A stretch of 64,000 nt of DNA, taken from the NCBI RefSeq assembly GCF_030272615.1, contig NC_081412.1:694652083-694716082 (forward strand), given 5' to 3'. Positions 35,890 to 48,984 of this stretch are shown here, in pieces; within the stretch, counting starts at the first letter, position 1; every line of letters begins with the position of its first letter. Below the pieces are notes generated by a model, which was not told the origin of the DNA, did no database searches, and saw only the letters and a list, made by a program, of their open reading frames with translations. A program made the translations under genes and the position numbers. Source of the stretch: Cryptomeria japonica. Taxonomy: Eukaryota; Streptophyta; Pinopsida; Cupressales; Cupressaceae.

Positions 35890-37540
35890 TGTGTAGGGGA
35901 GAAAGTGACACTAAGCAAACATGCCCTAATCTCACTTTCAATCACACACTTGTGGAATACGAAAGAGCCTAGAGGTATCACACAATTGGCTACTTCTTTT
36001 TGTGGAAGAGAGAGCCACGGGTTACCTATTAGGATTTCTATTCCTTTGTTGCAAATGATAGATAAAATGATGCAAGTTCAACTACTAGCCCTAGAGTGCA
36101 AGTGTGAACTAGTAACAAGATTACGAGATTGAGATTAAGTGATGAAAAGCTATAAACACAAGGATAAAAGGGGAATGCAGATGTGTACATGGGGTTAAAA
36201 TCTAAGTGGAAATGTTTGGGACGGGGGTGCGGGCGCCACTGTCCTGATTCTGCACCTCAAACTGTTGTTTTGCAACCTGAAAAGCCGTCAGAAAAATGCT
36301 GAAACTGCTGTCTGACAGAAGGACCAGGGCACCCAGCGCCCCTATCCTGGTAGGACTAGGGTGCCCCAAGCCCCTGTCCTAGACTTTTGCTCTACAATTT
36401 GGTGTAAAGTTCAGTCTCCATTTTCTTCCGTCAGATCTGCAACTTGCGGCGTCGTCTGAATCCCGAAACCTGCACTTATATCTGAAAAGGTATGGTGGGC
36501 GGCTATATAGGGTTTTGCCTTAGTCAAACCCTTGCTTTGGTGATTTCCACCTCCACGAATAGCCAAGTTGTATAGTAAAAGTTGTGTGTGCAGACCTTGT
36601 GTGTGTGCAAGATCCTAAAATGCAAGTAGGCAAGCTAGAGCAACCTAGAAAGTAAACCCTAATTGCTTGTAAATGATAATGTAAATGCTCCAAATCAAGA
36701 TGTAAAGAGATCTAAAGCATGAATACAAGTGATATAATGAGGCTTATGCAAAGACATGAAAACAACATGAAATCATACCCAACCCCAAGGGAGGGGTACA
36801 AGCCAATCTTCAGTCGGTGATCCCTTATTGTTGTTCCATGTCTTCAAAGCCCTAAATGGATGAATGAAATTGATGAATGCTTGAGGGATGGATGTTGAAT
36901 GTTGTTGAAGTCTTCAAAGATCTACTCTTTCGCTGCATAGAAGGCCCTTGAAACCAAAGAAATTTGGATCCTTTCAAATGAAGAAAGAGAGCTCTTATAT
37001 ATGAAACCCTAGGTCTTAATTTCAACTTTTGGCTGACCTAGAGATTGAATCTCCCACCAATTTCTTGGGGTTAAGCTTTATTTTATGATTGGATTGCGCT
37101 CCTAAAATTTTGGAAAAAATGTCCGGGACCATGTGCACTCCGGGCGCCATGGTCCTCTCCGGGCGCCATGGTCCCGACAAATTTTCACCAAATTTTCAGG
37201 GCCGTCGGATATGATGATTTTAGAGAGAATCCCGAAGTTACAGCTGATTTCGAGATGTTTTGACCCCCGAAATCAAGCCCCCAAGTTCAAAATAGGACCT
37301 AATTAGGGTTTTTGATTAAATGATGTATTGGAAGAATAAAATGAAAGGGGCACACTTTAATGAAAGGGCCCAACTTTATAATGTGGAAGATGATGAAATA
37401 AAACCTTATACCTAATTAATTTAATTAATTAAGTGCTAAAGGGGAAATGCAACGCAAAATGCAAAATGCGCCAAGGCGGGTGCTAAACTAGGTGTGAAAT
37501 TGTACTGCTTTAGTAAGTGCGTACAATTTACGATGCTACA
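35890..37540 (-). repeat. E3 5' LTR (right copy, 1651 bp)
   Basis: Pairs with 28756-30436; about 96% alike by eye plus one ~30-bp deletion in the GC-rich patch (36320-36380). Confidence 0.92.
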
Positions 37541-37545
37541 TATAT
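37541..37545. other. Target-site duplication TATAT, right copy of E3
   Basis: Identical to 28751-28755. Confidence 0.92.
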
Positions 37546-37649
37546 TATATCATATCCCAAAATAATTTCAGGCTAAAAAATTGGACTGTCTGTCCTAAGT
37601 ATGGCCCGCAGGCTGACTACATAATGTCACACTACATAATGTCAACTGT

Positions 37650-39345
37650 CTGTCATAAGGAGGATGTGCCTCTATCACTGGGTGCTCCCTCTGTCCTCCT
37701 CATCCCTACCATGTCTCAAGGATGATGTCCCTCCTGCCCTAGGTCCTGGCTATGGTGGTCTCATAGGTCCACTCACCCCCATGCTGCTCACTGACCTCCG
37801 AGAGCATGCCTGGCTCTCTATCCTCAATCGTGCCCGATATGACGATGCTCTCTGCTCTGGTGGAACTACACTCTCATATAGTGTCCTCCAATGGCATATC
37901 TCCTCTCTGGTCTCTACCAACATCTGTGCCATCTCATGTGCACTGGCGTCCCTAATCATAATGTCACAATGTGATCATTCTAACTCGCTATGGTAGCCCT
38001 GCACATCTCCATCTCCTCTATCCTAGCTGTCTCCAGCTCTATGGGTATATCCTGCAATGACTCCTACTTGGCTGAATCTGGCTCATAATCATCATCCCCC
38101 TCATCATCTCTATCCTCATCATCCCCCTCATCCTCATCACCCCCCTCATCCTCCTCATCCCCATCATCTCCTTCCTCCTCTCCTGCGAGTGGGAAGTCCT
38201 CCTGTCTCCTTGGTACTGGAATATCAGGATCTGTCAATGGCACTGGCTGTCATTGTGCAAACCATCGCTCATACTCCTCTATCATCCAGGCATCCACCAC
38301 ATCTAATCTCCAATCCCACTGTCTCTGTTGTAGCTGTGTGAAGTCAACATATGCTATGTGTGGCTGAATCATTCTCCCCCACTGACTCGTCTCTCTGTGA
38401 GATCGGGCAAAGTGTGCAGTCCCTCTAGGTACAACTTGCCTCTCTCCAAACTGTCATCTGACTCTCTTTGGCAGGTACATCTCAATCACTCTCTGGTGAT
38501 TCACTGGTCACCCAATCAAGTATCTCTCCTATCTACAATACGATAGTTCATCACTATCATCTGACCATCTAGGGCAATCAAGATATGGCCTCCATGTGAA
38601 CTCTCTCAATCTGTCTAGCTCATGTCGCCAACACAATATGTATCCAAAAGGACCTTGTCTTAGTGCTCCCCCATAACAGTACACATATGGTTGGTGTGGT
38701 ACTACCTATCTCTGTGCAATTGGTCGACATATGGCTATGTGCTCAAATGCCCATACAAGTAGCAGTGTGACTCCACAACTCAAAGTCTGCACTCCCTGAT
38801 ATGCTATCTAATGCAGCTGAAAATATAGCATAGCAAGTAAACATGGTCCCCATGTGTACATCATCCCCTCTGTCGCCATCCGCTCTAGCACTCTTCCCCA
38901 TCCAATAGGGAATCCATGTCCTTGTCTGTCCCCTACTAGTAGGCATGCTATCACCACTGCTATCACCACATATCATCGATCATACTCTGATGCCATGGTC
39001 TCCCAGCCAATCTCCCTCTCTATGATATCTAGATCATCTACGTCGCACTCAAATAATCTACACAAAGCATCTCTCCCTATCACTGGGTCATACTCTATCA
39101 TCTCTCCATGAATCAGAATGCAGAGGATACACCATACATCCTCTAGTGTCACAGTCGCCTCTCCAGTCGCCAGATGAAAGCAGGAAGTCTCTGAATGCCA
39201 TCGCTCTGCCAATGCGGTCAGTAGTCCTATGTTTGCCTTAATCTTGGGCATGAATGTGATATAGTATATTCCAAGTCCTGCTAATGTATCTCTGTCCATG
39301 CTCCTGAGTCTATGTCATAACATGAAGTAGTCAGGTCGGTTCTTC
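37650..39345 (-). pseudogene. Antisense plant-mobile-domain (PMD/MAIN-like) ORF in the E2 3' region
   Basis: On the minus strand one frame runs from about 39345 to 38240 and matches the PMD fold of MAIN-like plant proteins. Segments are LLTALAERWHSET and ATVTLEDVWCIL (39225-39130). YTWGPCLLAMLY is near 38855, and ELDRLREFTWRPYL near 38620. VIEMYLPKRVR and QFGERQVVPRG are near 38460. After it come a Glu/Asp-rich tail (38060-38180) and a coiled-coil-like end (37959-37750). About eight in-frame stops (for example 38973-38975) but no clear frameshift in the PMD core. PMD genes are known both as cellular genes (MAIN, MAIL) and as passengers of plant transposons. Here the ORF lies antisense between integrase and 3' LTR, as the antisense gene of maize Grande does. 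A lacks it. It may have been an accessory gene of E2 or a captured host gene. Confidence 0.82.
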
Positions 39346-40165
39346 CACGTGATCAATGGATACTATCAACTTTGCATCATAATTGGGGCACATTTTGTTA
39401 GTTTTAGGGTTTGCTTCTATGGGCTACATTTCCTTGTTTCATGTCCAAATCAGGGCGTTTTTGACCAAATTCATTCGCATCATTCGCATGCTGTTTTTGA
39501 CCAAATTTGAGTTCCTAGTGCACAACTGCGCTTGTGTGTTGTATCTTGCACTTGTGTTGCATCAACTTGCACCTGTGTACCCTCCAAAAGCATAGGATAC
39601 CCTAAATAAGCACAGGATGCGCTCACATAGGCGTAGAAGTCACTTTCTGCATTTTTTGTGGGCCCCGCAATGTCCTGCAAGCAAGTCAAATTCATGAAAT
39701 TGACAATATGGGTTTTTGAGATACATACCGCTGCTGCCACATCATCCAGTCATCTGTAGGTGCATACACATTCCTCGAGGTGATCTACCATTGGAATGTT
39801 CACCATCTCTCTGCAAATGTCCTTTTCCAGAGCAACAAATCCTCCTCTTTGGCTAGTGCAAATGAGCACTTTTCACTCTCTTTGTCTCATTTATAGATCT
39901 TTGTCAGTGCATAGATGGACATGCACCCTCTCCATCTTATGCTGGTCATGGTATTTTGCATCTTTAATTGCTTGTCCTTTGTGTATCCGATCCCCGCTTT
40001 TCAGTCTGTTTGCTCCTATCATGTTCTATCATTCTTATCGATCAGTTGGCCTCTTTTCTGGATGTTTCTGGCCAATTCCTCGAGGGGGAATGCATATGTC
40101 ATTGTCATTGTCTGTGGCATTTTCATTATTTTTCTTTGAAACAATGCTTAATATCACATTGTCTC
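39346..40165. other. Region upstream of the PMD ORF and end of the E2 3' region
   Basis: Contains the third copy of the phased repeat (39529-39633). A possible small upstream minus-strand exon with a GTATGT donor lies near 39730, and a TGCTTGCAG acceptor near 39675. From about 40003 the sequence again aligns with A (7736 on). Confidence 0.5.
39529..39633. repeat. Phased repeat, three direct and three inverted units
   Basis: Direct cores at 39529, 39549 and 39570 (spacing 20 and 21). Inverted versions (CATAGGAT, CACAGGAT, CATAGGCG) begin at 39591, 39611 and 39626, so the array is roughly palindromic, unlike those in the leaders. Confidence 0.75.
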
Positions 40166-40179
40166 AAAGAGGGGCAAAA
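40166..40179 (+). promoter_or_regulatory. Polypurine tract of E2
   Basis: AAAGAGGGGCAAAA directly before the 3' LTR start. Confidence 0.87.
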
Positions 40180-41830
40180 TGTAGACGTCTAAAACTGGTC
40201 AATGCTTGCAGAATCATACTTTAACATTTGTGCATTGCCTTATTTTAGGGTTTTTGCATCGCATTAACATTTCTTCTATGTCACGCACTTGGTTTTTATC
40301 ATTTGCGAGCATCGAGTCCATCTTCTACATTCTTCATTTATCTCGCTCTCAAATTTGGTCTTGTCGACAACAATCTTCAGTCATGATTCTGGTCAATCTT
40401 ATCCTGTCGCATCAATGTGTGTGCTCATTTGTTATCATTTTGGACATCGTCAATCCTAATTAGGGTTTTGTCCTCTTATCAATCTTGTCGTTTTGTGATT
40501 GATTTGTCATCAATCATTTTCCTCTTATCAATCTTGTCATTTTGCGATCAATTTGTCATCGATCGTTGTCCTCTTATCAATCTTGTCGTTTTGCAATCAA
40601 ATTGTCATCGATCCTTGTTCTCTTATCAATCTTGTCATTTTGTGATCGATTTGTCATCGATCATTGTTATTTTCATTCTTGTCAACTTGTGATTGATTTG
40701 TCATCGATCGTTGTTATTTTCAATCTTGTCGTCTCGCGATCAATTTGTCATCAATCGTCGTCCTTCTCAATCATGTCAATTTGAATCAATTAGTCATTGT
40801 TCCTCGTCAATTGGCGCATTTATCAATCAAATCACTTATCAGTATGAATCATTTATCAATTCAAAATCATGATCAAATCGACATCAAATCAATCTTACAT
40901 CAAGACCTAATTGTCGTCCTTGCATTTCTAATTTATCTTCTAGGGTTTCATGATTTATTCATTTAACCTTGTTTGTCATTTTCTCTCCATTTTCCCTCTA
41001 GGTTAAATAATTTATTTATTTATCCTAAGTCTTCTTGTCACAATTAAATATTTATTTAATTGGCTAATTAATACCCCCTCTTTTTGTGAATTAATTAATG
41101 AATGAAAAATTATTAATTAATTCGCCTATTTTTCTAGTTTCATCAATTTCTAATTTCCTAATTTCCAATTCATCATTTCTAACCTTATTTCTAATTTTCC
41201 TAATTCCTGATTTCCACCTCATTTTCTAAATTCAATTTCCACCTAATCAATTCCTCTCTAGTCTCTCCCTATTTTTGTGCTTCAGTGGAAGCATGAATTT
41301 CTCATGCATCATACTATTGGCATAGCAAGATGTCATAAAGATTTTAGTCCTCTAACCTTTGCATTGGCAATATGTCATAATTCATGACATAGAAGGTGTC
41401 ATAACCTTCTTTCTTCAACTCAATTTTGCCATTTTTGAAATCAATTGCCTCTAATATCAATTTCATGGTAATCTTGTCCTCTCTCCAATTTGTTTATAAA
41501 TTGGATGAGTTTCTTTAATCAAAAGATCTAATCGAATCAATCACAATTCTAGTACCCTTATGTTGTCGTCTCATCAATCTTGCTTTCATATTAGGTTTAT
41601 GCACTTGAAGGTGAGATCCACAAAACAAAGCAATTTGAAGGAGAAAGAAGGACAATGGAGCCACATGAAGGAGACATTTGCATTTGGTTTTCTTAGATTT
41701 CATTTAGAATGTCTTGTCTTCATGTTTTCATTGAATGTTTTTAGGATTGTTATCACTGCATTTTAGTTTTCGTTATTGAACTACTCCAATTTGCTATTGC
41801 TTGTGATGATTTCCACATTTCCTATCTACA
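40180..41830 (+). repeat. 3' LTR of E2 (1651 bp)
   Basis: TGTAGACGTC to TATCTACA, followed by GGAAC. The 48-bp array here spans about 40452-40760 and has one unit more than in the 5' LTR. Confidence 0.95.
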
Positions 41831-41835
41831 GGAAC
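41831..41835. other. Target-site duplication GGAAC, right copy of E2
   Basis: Identical to 14930-14934. Confidence 0.95.
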
Positions 41836-42583
<748 letters not shown>

Positions 42584-42683
42584 CTACCCAAATAAAAAAG
42601 TCTTGTGAAAATCAAGAAATTATATAAATCCTAATTGGTATACTCAGATTGTTGGTGCTTCAAGTTGAGTTCATTATACTCAC

Positions 42684-42717
42684 AACAGGTTTTCCCATTA
42701 CAATTGCAGGTGAGTAG
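42684..42717 (-). pseudogene. Glutamate dehydrogenase-like small exon (34 bp)
   Basis: On the minus strand, CTATAG acceptor, then TAC TCA CCT ... reading YSPAIVMGKPV, then the GTGAGT donor. Plant GDH has HSPAVVTGKP-[IV] immediately before DLGGSLGRDAATGRG, exactly the order seen with the exon at 42583-42467. The intron between them is 100 bases (42584-42683) with proper GT and AG ends. Retained introns show this is genomic, not a processed copy. The start is set by the acceptor only; the exon could extend if that AG is not used. Confidence 0.65.
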
Positions 42718-42849
42718 CTATAGAATTTTGAGTATTCATAATATAATATCTAGGCCATTATCCATGTCACATAAACTTTATGATATTCATAATACAAACA
42801 CTTAAGACCACCTCATTCAATTACACTAGAGTAATAAGATAGAATATTC
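42718..42849 (-). other. Intron-like remnant cut by Copia C1 LTR
   Basis: AT-rich, no coding match. It ends where the C1 LTR begins (TGGTATTAACC at 42850). Confidence 0.5.
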
Positions 42850-44023
42850 TGGTATTAACCGGTGACTGAGAGTGGGGGTGAATCAGTAAAAGCAGTTTAT
42901 TAATAATAATATCCCAAACTGACTGGTCTGCAACTACCCTTTTTAAATTAACTTAAAACATTGCATTAATCATGAAGGCAAGAACATTGAAAGAAAGATA
43001 TTTGCATGAATCAAATAAATATCACATAATACCAGCAATTATAGGTGGAAACCCTTAGTTAGAGGGAGAAAACCATGATGGGGATAACCCACAATCTCTT
43101 TTACTGCAATAAAAAGAGTGTCTGGTTAAGAGCTTACAATCATATTCCTTTTGAGAACATCACCCTATTAAATATGACTAGTATCCTATTAAGAATACCT
43201 TAGAATCTATTAGGATTCACCTTGCAAAAAGATTTTACACTTCTGTCATGGAGCGACCCTATTAGGGGATTTTACAAACAGAACTAGTTAAGGTTCACCC
43301 TATTAAGGGATTTAATTTGTTGCAATGATTAGAGAGAAATAAATCATTGATCTGATGATGAAACTTTTATGTCAAATAGATCCGCTCTGTATCTACTTCA
43401 ATCTCTACTCGGTGATGACTTCACTGATTCATTAAGTAACCCTTCTTCCCTTAGCTCGTTCTTCACCTTACTTGGATTTTCAATCTCTTCTTGCTCACAA
43501 ATACCACAACACCACAAAATCAAGATGAAAAACATGTATATAGATTACTTCAATCTTGGCACGAAATTTCCCTCCAAAATTCAAACTCAAAAATCATTTT
43601 GTGCGCCAATTCACTCTTTCCACAAATCTCGTTGATTATATCAGTGAGACTATCCGTTCATGCCAAAAATATCCCCAGTTCTTTAGCAAGCACTCTAGAT
43701 TCAACTAGCTCTTTCTAAATTTGTTTCATCCACATGTTAGCAATCCAAACATGCTGATGACTATGCATGCTTATCCTTTTCACTTCACATGCTTATCAAT
43801 CACTGTTATGATCTACTACTGGTTGCTTCCTTTATATCGATGAACCTGTTTCACTCAGTTGAACTACCAGTTGCTTCTTGTAAACCGGTCTCTGCTCACC
43901 AGTGGAAGTCTTTAGTCTCATGTTCCTTACCAATCCACTATATCCATTTTTTGATTGGTTGTGATGATATTAGAGCCCGTATTTTCCATCAATGACAACC
44001 TCTAAATACCTAAAAATTCATCA

Positions 44024-44028
44024 TGCTC
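44024..44028. other. Target-site duplication TGCTC, left copy of S1
   Basis: TGCTC occurs again at 47994-47998 directly after S1. Confidence 0.92.
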
Positions 44029-44814
44029 TGTCATGCCCAAAATTTAGGGCAAGAATGGGATAATTTTTTTTTTTTAAATACTAATTAATTAACATTAAGT
44101 TCGCTACTACGAATGCACTAAGTAGTTTTGGTTTTAACTATGTTTAAAATAATCTTCATCTACTAACTTAAATAACAGAAAATAAATTTAAGATTAACTA
44201 CGGATCAAAACAGACTAGCTCATTTTCGCTCAATCTAATTAAATTTATAATTCAATATCAACTTCATAATATTCCGATTTTAAATATTCAAGCTATTCAA
44301 ATTTTAAACTAATAATAACTTTATTAATATTTATCTCATGAATACCTAAACCTATTTAAGTTAGAAATAAATATTAATTTCATTAATAATCAGCTCATGG
44401 ACTTCTCAATAAATTTAAATTTAAAATAAATATGGACTTCACTAACATTTAAACAAGTCAATTTTTTTAAAATTTAAAGTCTAATGTTAATTCATTATAA
44501 TTCATAGCATTTCAATTCTCTTTGAAAATTATAATTAAATAATTCCACTATACCTATGTGTAAATATAATTAATATTATATAAATATAATATTAATATAT
44601 TTTAAAAAACATAAATGGGTTTACCCATGCAAACCCTAACCCTTATATTAATCTATAAATTTAATCCGCTTTTTTTTAGTTTAATATTCACTCTTCTCCT
44701 TTCTACCCTAGCCTAGGTCGGGCTCGGGTTTTATATTTTTTTGTTATTGATTTTGACTGTTATGCAGGGGGCCAAATTACCATGGTGGAGCGGTGGCCAT
44801 TTTTTTTCGAAGTT

Positions 44815-45055
44815 CGGCAGATTGGGGAAGAGTGGCCGAAATGGTGGAGGCAAGGGAATGGGAGCGGCGCCGCCAGTGGGACAACCCACTGTGAGGGTTG
44901 CGGCCCACACAGCGGCCTTGGCTGCTATGTGTGTCGCGGCCCGCACAGTGGCTGCAGCCACTAGTGCGTTCTGCGGCCCACACAGGGAGTGCAGGCCCTG
45001 TGCATTCCGCAGCCCGCACAAGGTCCGCGTGCCCTGCGCGGCCCTTCCCAAAAAG
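44815..45055. repeat. GC-rich island of S1 with 36-bp repeat
   Basis: GCGGCCC or GCAGCCC followed by [AG]CACA begins at 44900, 44936, 44972 and 45009. It is sharply GC-rich against AT-rich surroundings and is followed by TA repeats. Confidence 0.8.
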
Positions 45056-45075
45056 TCTCTCTCTTTTTGTTTTAT

Positions 45076-45112
45076 TTATATAGATATATATATATATAAA
45101 TATATATATATT

Positions 45113-45149
<37 letters not shown>

Positions 45150-45172
45150 ATATATATATATTCAAATATATT
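45076..45172. repeat. TA dinucleotide microsatellite
   Basis: About 95 bases of near-pure (TA)n with a few interruptions. Confidence 0.95.
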
Positions 45173-47993
45173 TTACATGCAATTTTTTTTTAAAACAAAG
45201 GTAATTCATTAAGTTAAATAAATCTATATATATACAATTTCATATGTATATATATATTTAGGCTTACATCTACATTTGTTTTGCAGGGTATTTTTATGAT
45301 ATGTTTTATATATAAGTATATATAAATATATACATGAATTCTACATGTATATAAATATATATATTTATTTATAACTTATATTATTATTTCTTTTCTTAAA
45401 ATAACACCGAAATCATGGAAGATTCTGATTTACAATTATAGGAAAGGAAGTATAGTAATAAGTTTGTTTAATGGAAGGATATTTTCCAGAACTATATTGT
45501 ACTTTATTGTTTTTACAGAAAATAGAATTATAAAATTTATTTTTAATCTACAATATGCATGCAAATCTATTCATTGCCTTTCCTATTTAATTTTATTTTA
45601 AATGCCTAAGAATGGAATAAATTTCCTGCTAAACTATTTATCTTAACACATCGGATATACTTTTTTTTTGAACTTAGGGAATACTAACTTAGGAATACAT
45701 TATTCTTTTCTGCAATAATACATTTACTGATTTTGCAATTACTAAAGCAACCGAATAGGTATTCTTAATTAAAATCTAACAACAACTACCACTCATATTT
45801 TCTGCAATTTAAATGAAGACAAATTCACAGATAAAAAGAAAAACACAGAATTAAATAAAACTGATTTTCATATTTCAATGACTATTGCATGCAATTCAAG
45901 AGTAATTCTTTTCAAATAGAAAGTAGGAATATATCTAGCTTTTTACAATATTAAAGATATTCTACAAAGTTTACAAGATGTTTCTTTATTTAAATACAAT
46001 AACTAATCTCATGTCTATATTTTGAATTTACAAATAGCCTCTCATTCCAACGAATGAGGGTGTATTTCTTCTTTTAAAACTAATAAATACAATAGCAATT
46101 AAATTTTTGCAACAATAATCTCCTGCAACTTTTCACTTGTCCTATGCTTTTCTCCTGACAATCCTGCATAATAAATCACAAATATGACCATGGAGTGCTC
46201 ACCTCCCAGCCTAGGCTAACTGGTAGCCACCCCCAAGCTCGGAGAACCAAGCCCTAGATGGGTAACAAACATGCAAACAAATAGAAGACAGAAAACACAC
46301 AGATTTCAAACACACTCCCATCCTGGATACACTGCACCACACTTTGGTGATGACCTTTTTAAGGGTGGTAGTGGACCAATACCCTGAGGAGAACTGCAAG
46401 TATGGAAAACATGTAGCCACCTCATGGCACAACAAATACATCAAGAATTTCAACCCCTTATTCCTTATGCCCCCCAAGGCATTCTAGCCTTATATCCCTC
46501 CTTATGACCCCCATTGCACAAACAAGCCATGCAGCAAGGGTCACACAAAAATCCCTTGTGATCACTCTCATAATGAGAGTCTCTCACTCGAGGGTTGTCA
46601 CTGCTACCACCCACAAGATACACTTACAAGACATAATACAAAAATACCAAATGAAATTCCCAAAAAGGACATACAAGAAAACAGAGTTCTTACACCAACA
46701 TACCTTCAAAACACATGCAAACAGAAGTCATTTAAAGAAGAATGTAACCAACCTTAATCTTTCCAAAGGTAGGATAGTATTTGAAGAAGAGCTGCCCAAT
46801 TCCACGGATCTTCTTCTTCTACCCTTAGCCAAATTTTACTATTCAAATCTATTCTATTCTTTTTCAAAAATTCTCTTGTCTCCAAAAATGGAGAGTGGGT
46901 GATTACCCTCAAATTTTTAAATTCTTACATAAGAAGCTCCTTCTCTCAGTTCTCACAAGTTTCTAAAAACTAAAGAGGAAGGTAAGATAGAATGGGAAAG
47001 AGAACTCTCATTCGAATAGGAAATTTTACAACTAGGTTCAAACTTCTAATTTCAATTTTCGCACAACTCAAAAAAGTCAAATTTTAGAATGTCAAAAAGG
47101 TCACTTAGGAGTAGAAACTTGCCTAAAATTACCCCTAACCCTTAGGTATACCTTATGGGCTTTAGGAAACCCTATTAAACTACCCCTAGGTGTTCATTTA
47201 ACCCATTTTAAACCCCTTTGAAGTTTATTTTCGGGTCAAACATATGTTGACCTCTCCAAAGATTCTTTTCCCAAGGTATTTATGACATCACGTTACACTA
47301 AATGAAAAAGCTATAGTTGAACACTTTCCCACCAAGAGACAAAAATAAAACATTTAACTTAAATCCACACATGTGTCAAGTGACACAAATAAAACACTTT
47401 TATAATTTAAAACATGAAATCGTCTCTTGTGGGTTTTACACAATAATTTTAAATAACACTTAACACACATGCAGCATATACTGTTATGAATAAAATACAA
47501 CACAAATGGGGTGTTGTCTCTCCAAATAGATAACCCCTGGCTTACAAACATACATAAGTCTAGGTTTGGTTCTCCATAAATTTTCCATGGTCACATGGAT
47601 AACTTCCTGCGCATCTCAATTTACACATTAGTACTTTCAAATATCCACATATAATATAATTCAAAGGAATAACACTACACATCATCACTTGCATACAATT
47701 TACATCTACATATATTAAATACATCTTTTATCAAGCAATTTCACATAAGCAATTTCATCCTAATTCATATAAACTTAACCATACATCATAGTTCTATTAT
47801 CATAGTAAAGTCTTGCAAATTCAATAATGACATCTATCATCACAATATCATCTTATCTAACAATCATGTAGTGTTCTATCTCATAAGGCATATAAGTAAA
47901 TCATCAAAATATAGCATCAAAATAAAGTATCCATAATAGTCTAAATATAAAAAATCACTGAAATGTCAGACTGAGTCAAGGTGAGGCCTCGCA

Positions 47994-47998
47994 TGCTC
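47994..47998. other. Target-site duplication TGCTC, right copy of S1
   Basis: Identical to 44024-44028. Confidence 0.92.
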
Positions 47999-48013
47999 AC
48001 CATGATGCAAACA

Positions 48014-48030
48014 ATCTCTCCCTTTGGCAT
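48014..48030 (-). promoter_or_regulatory. Polypurine tract of C1
   Basis: On the minus strand ATGCCAAAGGGAGAGAT directly precedes the LTR start. This CCAAAGGGGGAGAT type is usual for plant Copia elements; C2 has the same at 59227-59244. Confidence 0.78.
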
Positions 48031-48984
48031 TGGTGGAAAAACATCTAGCTGGATTGAACTGGAATTCTCCCCCTGTTCTGGATCTCCCCCTGTTCTTTGC
48101 CTTCTATGCCTTTACCAATACTACTCTACCTCTATCGGTGATACTCTGCCTCTACTGGTGGTATTATGATTATTTACATTCATTTGCTTTGTATGCATAG
48201 TCCTTCCTCCTCATATATGCAATCCCCATTCATTTATTCTCCCCCTTTTTTCAACAATGATAAAAAAGAATCAAAGTATACAAAACAATTCATAAGGATG
48301 AGAGTAAATAAAAAATTTCTTTGAAATTGACCTTAGTAGCCTTCAAAGTAGATTCCCATGAAGGCTTCACCTATTTCATAGTGTGGATTTGTCCATGTAG
48401 ATTTGTGACAAAATCCTCCATATCATCTATTGTCTTACAGTCAGGTGAACTGATGAGGCTTTTTGCTTCTTTCACATTCCCTTGCATTAAATCAATGATG
48501 GGTGCAAGGTAACACTATAGCTCTAACAAGTTGAGAGCTTGTTTGTCCTATTCCTCTTTTAGCTTGTTCATTTCATGAGTCAAATGTTTGACTTCTCCAC
48601 TGAAAGTCGCTACAGAGCTTGTAAGAGGATCAAAAATACCTATCAGATCTTAGATTTCCTTTTGAGTCTGTACTCTTTTATCTTCAAGATCTTTGATGAA
48701 ATTGGTGAAGTTTGATAATTTGACCAACAATTGGCCAACTTACTTTAAGATATATTTCACCTCTTCAGCGTTGTCAAAGAGAGCAACTTTGTCAATTGAT
48801 ATTTGTTCCATTAATTTGTCACCTCTCCTAGTTTCATACTGCCTAGTTGCAACCTTCTCTGGATCGGTTTCCTCTCAACTGATTGCTTTAACAAGAGTAC
48901 CCAATTGATCAATGATGGATGCATTATCGTCAACAACAATTTTAGGAATGAGATCGGATAGAATTGTCTTTGCAGTATTAAGAA

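Larger units (their letters stand above)
28756..37540 (-). mobile_element. Element E3: non-autonomous gypsy-type element with protease and G-patch only
   Basis: LTRs of 1681 (left) and 1651 bp (right), perfect TATAT duplication, primer site inside the right LTR and purine tract inside the left LTR fix the minus orientation. The only coding region is a long repeat-rich frame with an aspartic protease and a G-patch; gag domain, RT, RNase H and integrase are absent. Nested in E2, so younger than E2. Confidence 0.93.
14935..41830 (+). mobile_element. Element E2: complete Tat-lineage gypsy retrotransposon with nested insertion
   Basis: Both LTRs, a perfect 5-bp target duplication, primer site, leader, gag-pol in one orientation, 3' region and polypurine tract are all present. 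The domain order PR-RT-RNaseH-aRH-IN, with a second RNase H before integrase, is the hallmark of the plant Tat group of Ty3/gypsy elements. E3 (28756-37540) is nested in its 3' region, and an antisense PMD ORF lies at 37650-39345. More than twenty in-frame stops, one frameshift and LTRs that differ at several percent of positions show an old, dead copy. Confidence 0.93.
44029..47993 (+). mobile_element. S1: solo LTR of a long-LTR element (3965 bp)
   Basis: Starts TGTCATGCCC, ends GGCCTCGCA, with its own TGCTC duplication and no internal region: the product of recombination between two LTRs. S2 (54297-58289) is a diverged copy in the opposite orientation that aligns along its whole length. A GC-rich island with 36-bp repeats lies at 44815-45055, followed by a TA microsatellite. 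A well conserved block with S2 is at 46195-46300 and 46560-46620. Superfamily not determined; the related-looking start at 61071 suggests a gypsy-type family with very long LTRs. Confidence 0.85.
42850..48013 (-). repeat. 3' LTR of Copia-type element C1, split by solo LTR S1
   Basis: On the minus strand it starts TGTTTGCATCATGG just after a purine tract at 48014-48030 and ends near TTAATACCA. It has the C-rich TTCACCCCCAC motif near 42870. S1 with its TGCTC duplication sits inside at 44029-47993, leaving about 1.2 kb of C1 LTR. Confidence 0.75.

Noticed and set aside
44741-45193. 150-residue plus-strand ORF and opposite-strand partners
   Set aside because: They span a GC-rich repeat island and a TA microsatellite inside a solo LTR; composition alone keeps them open.
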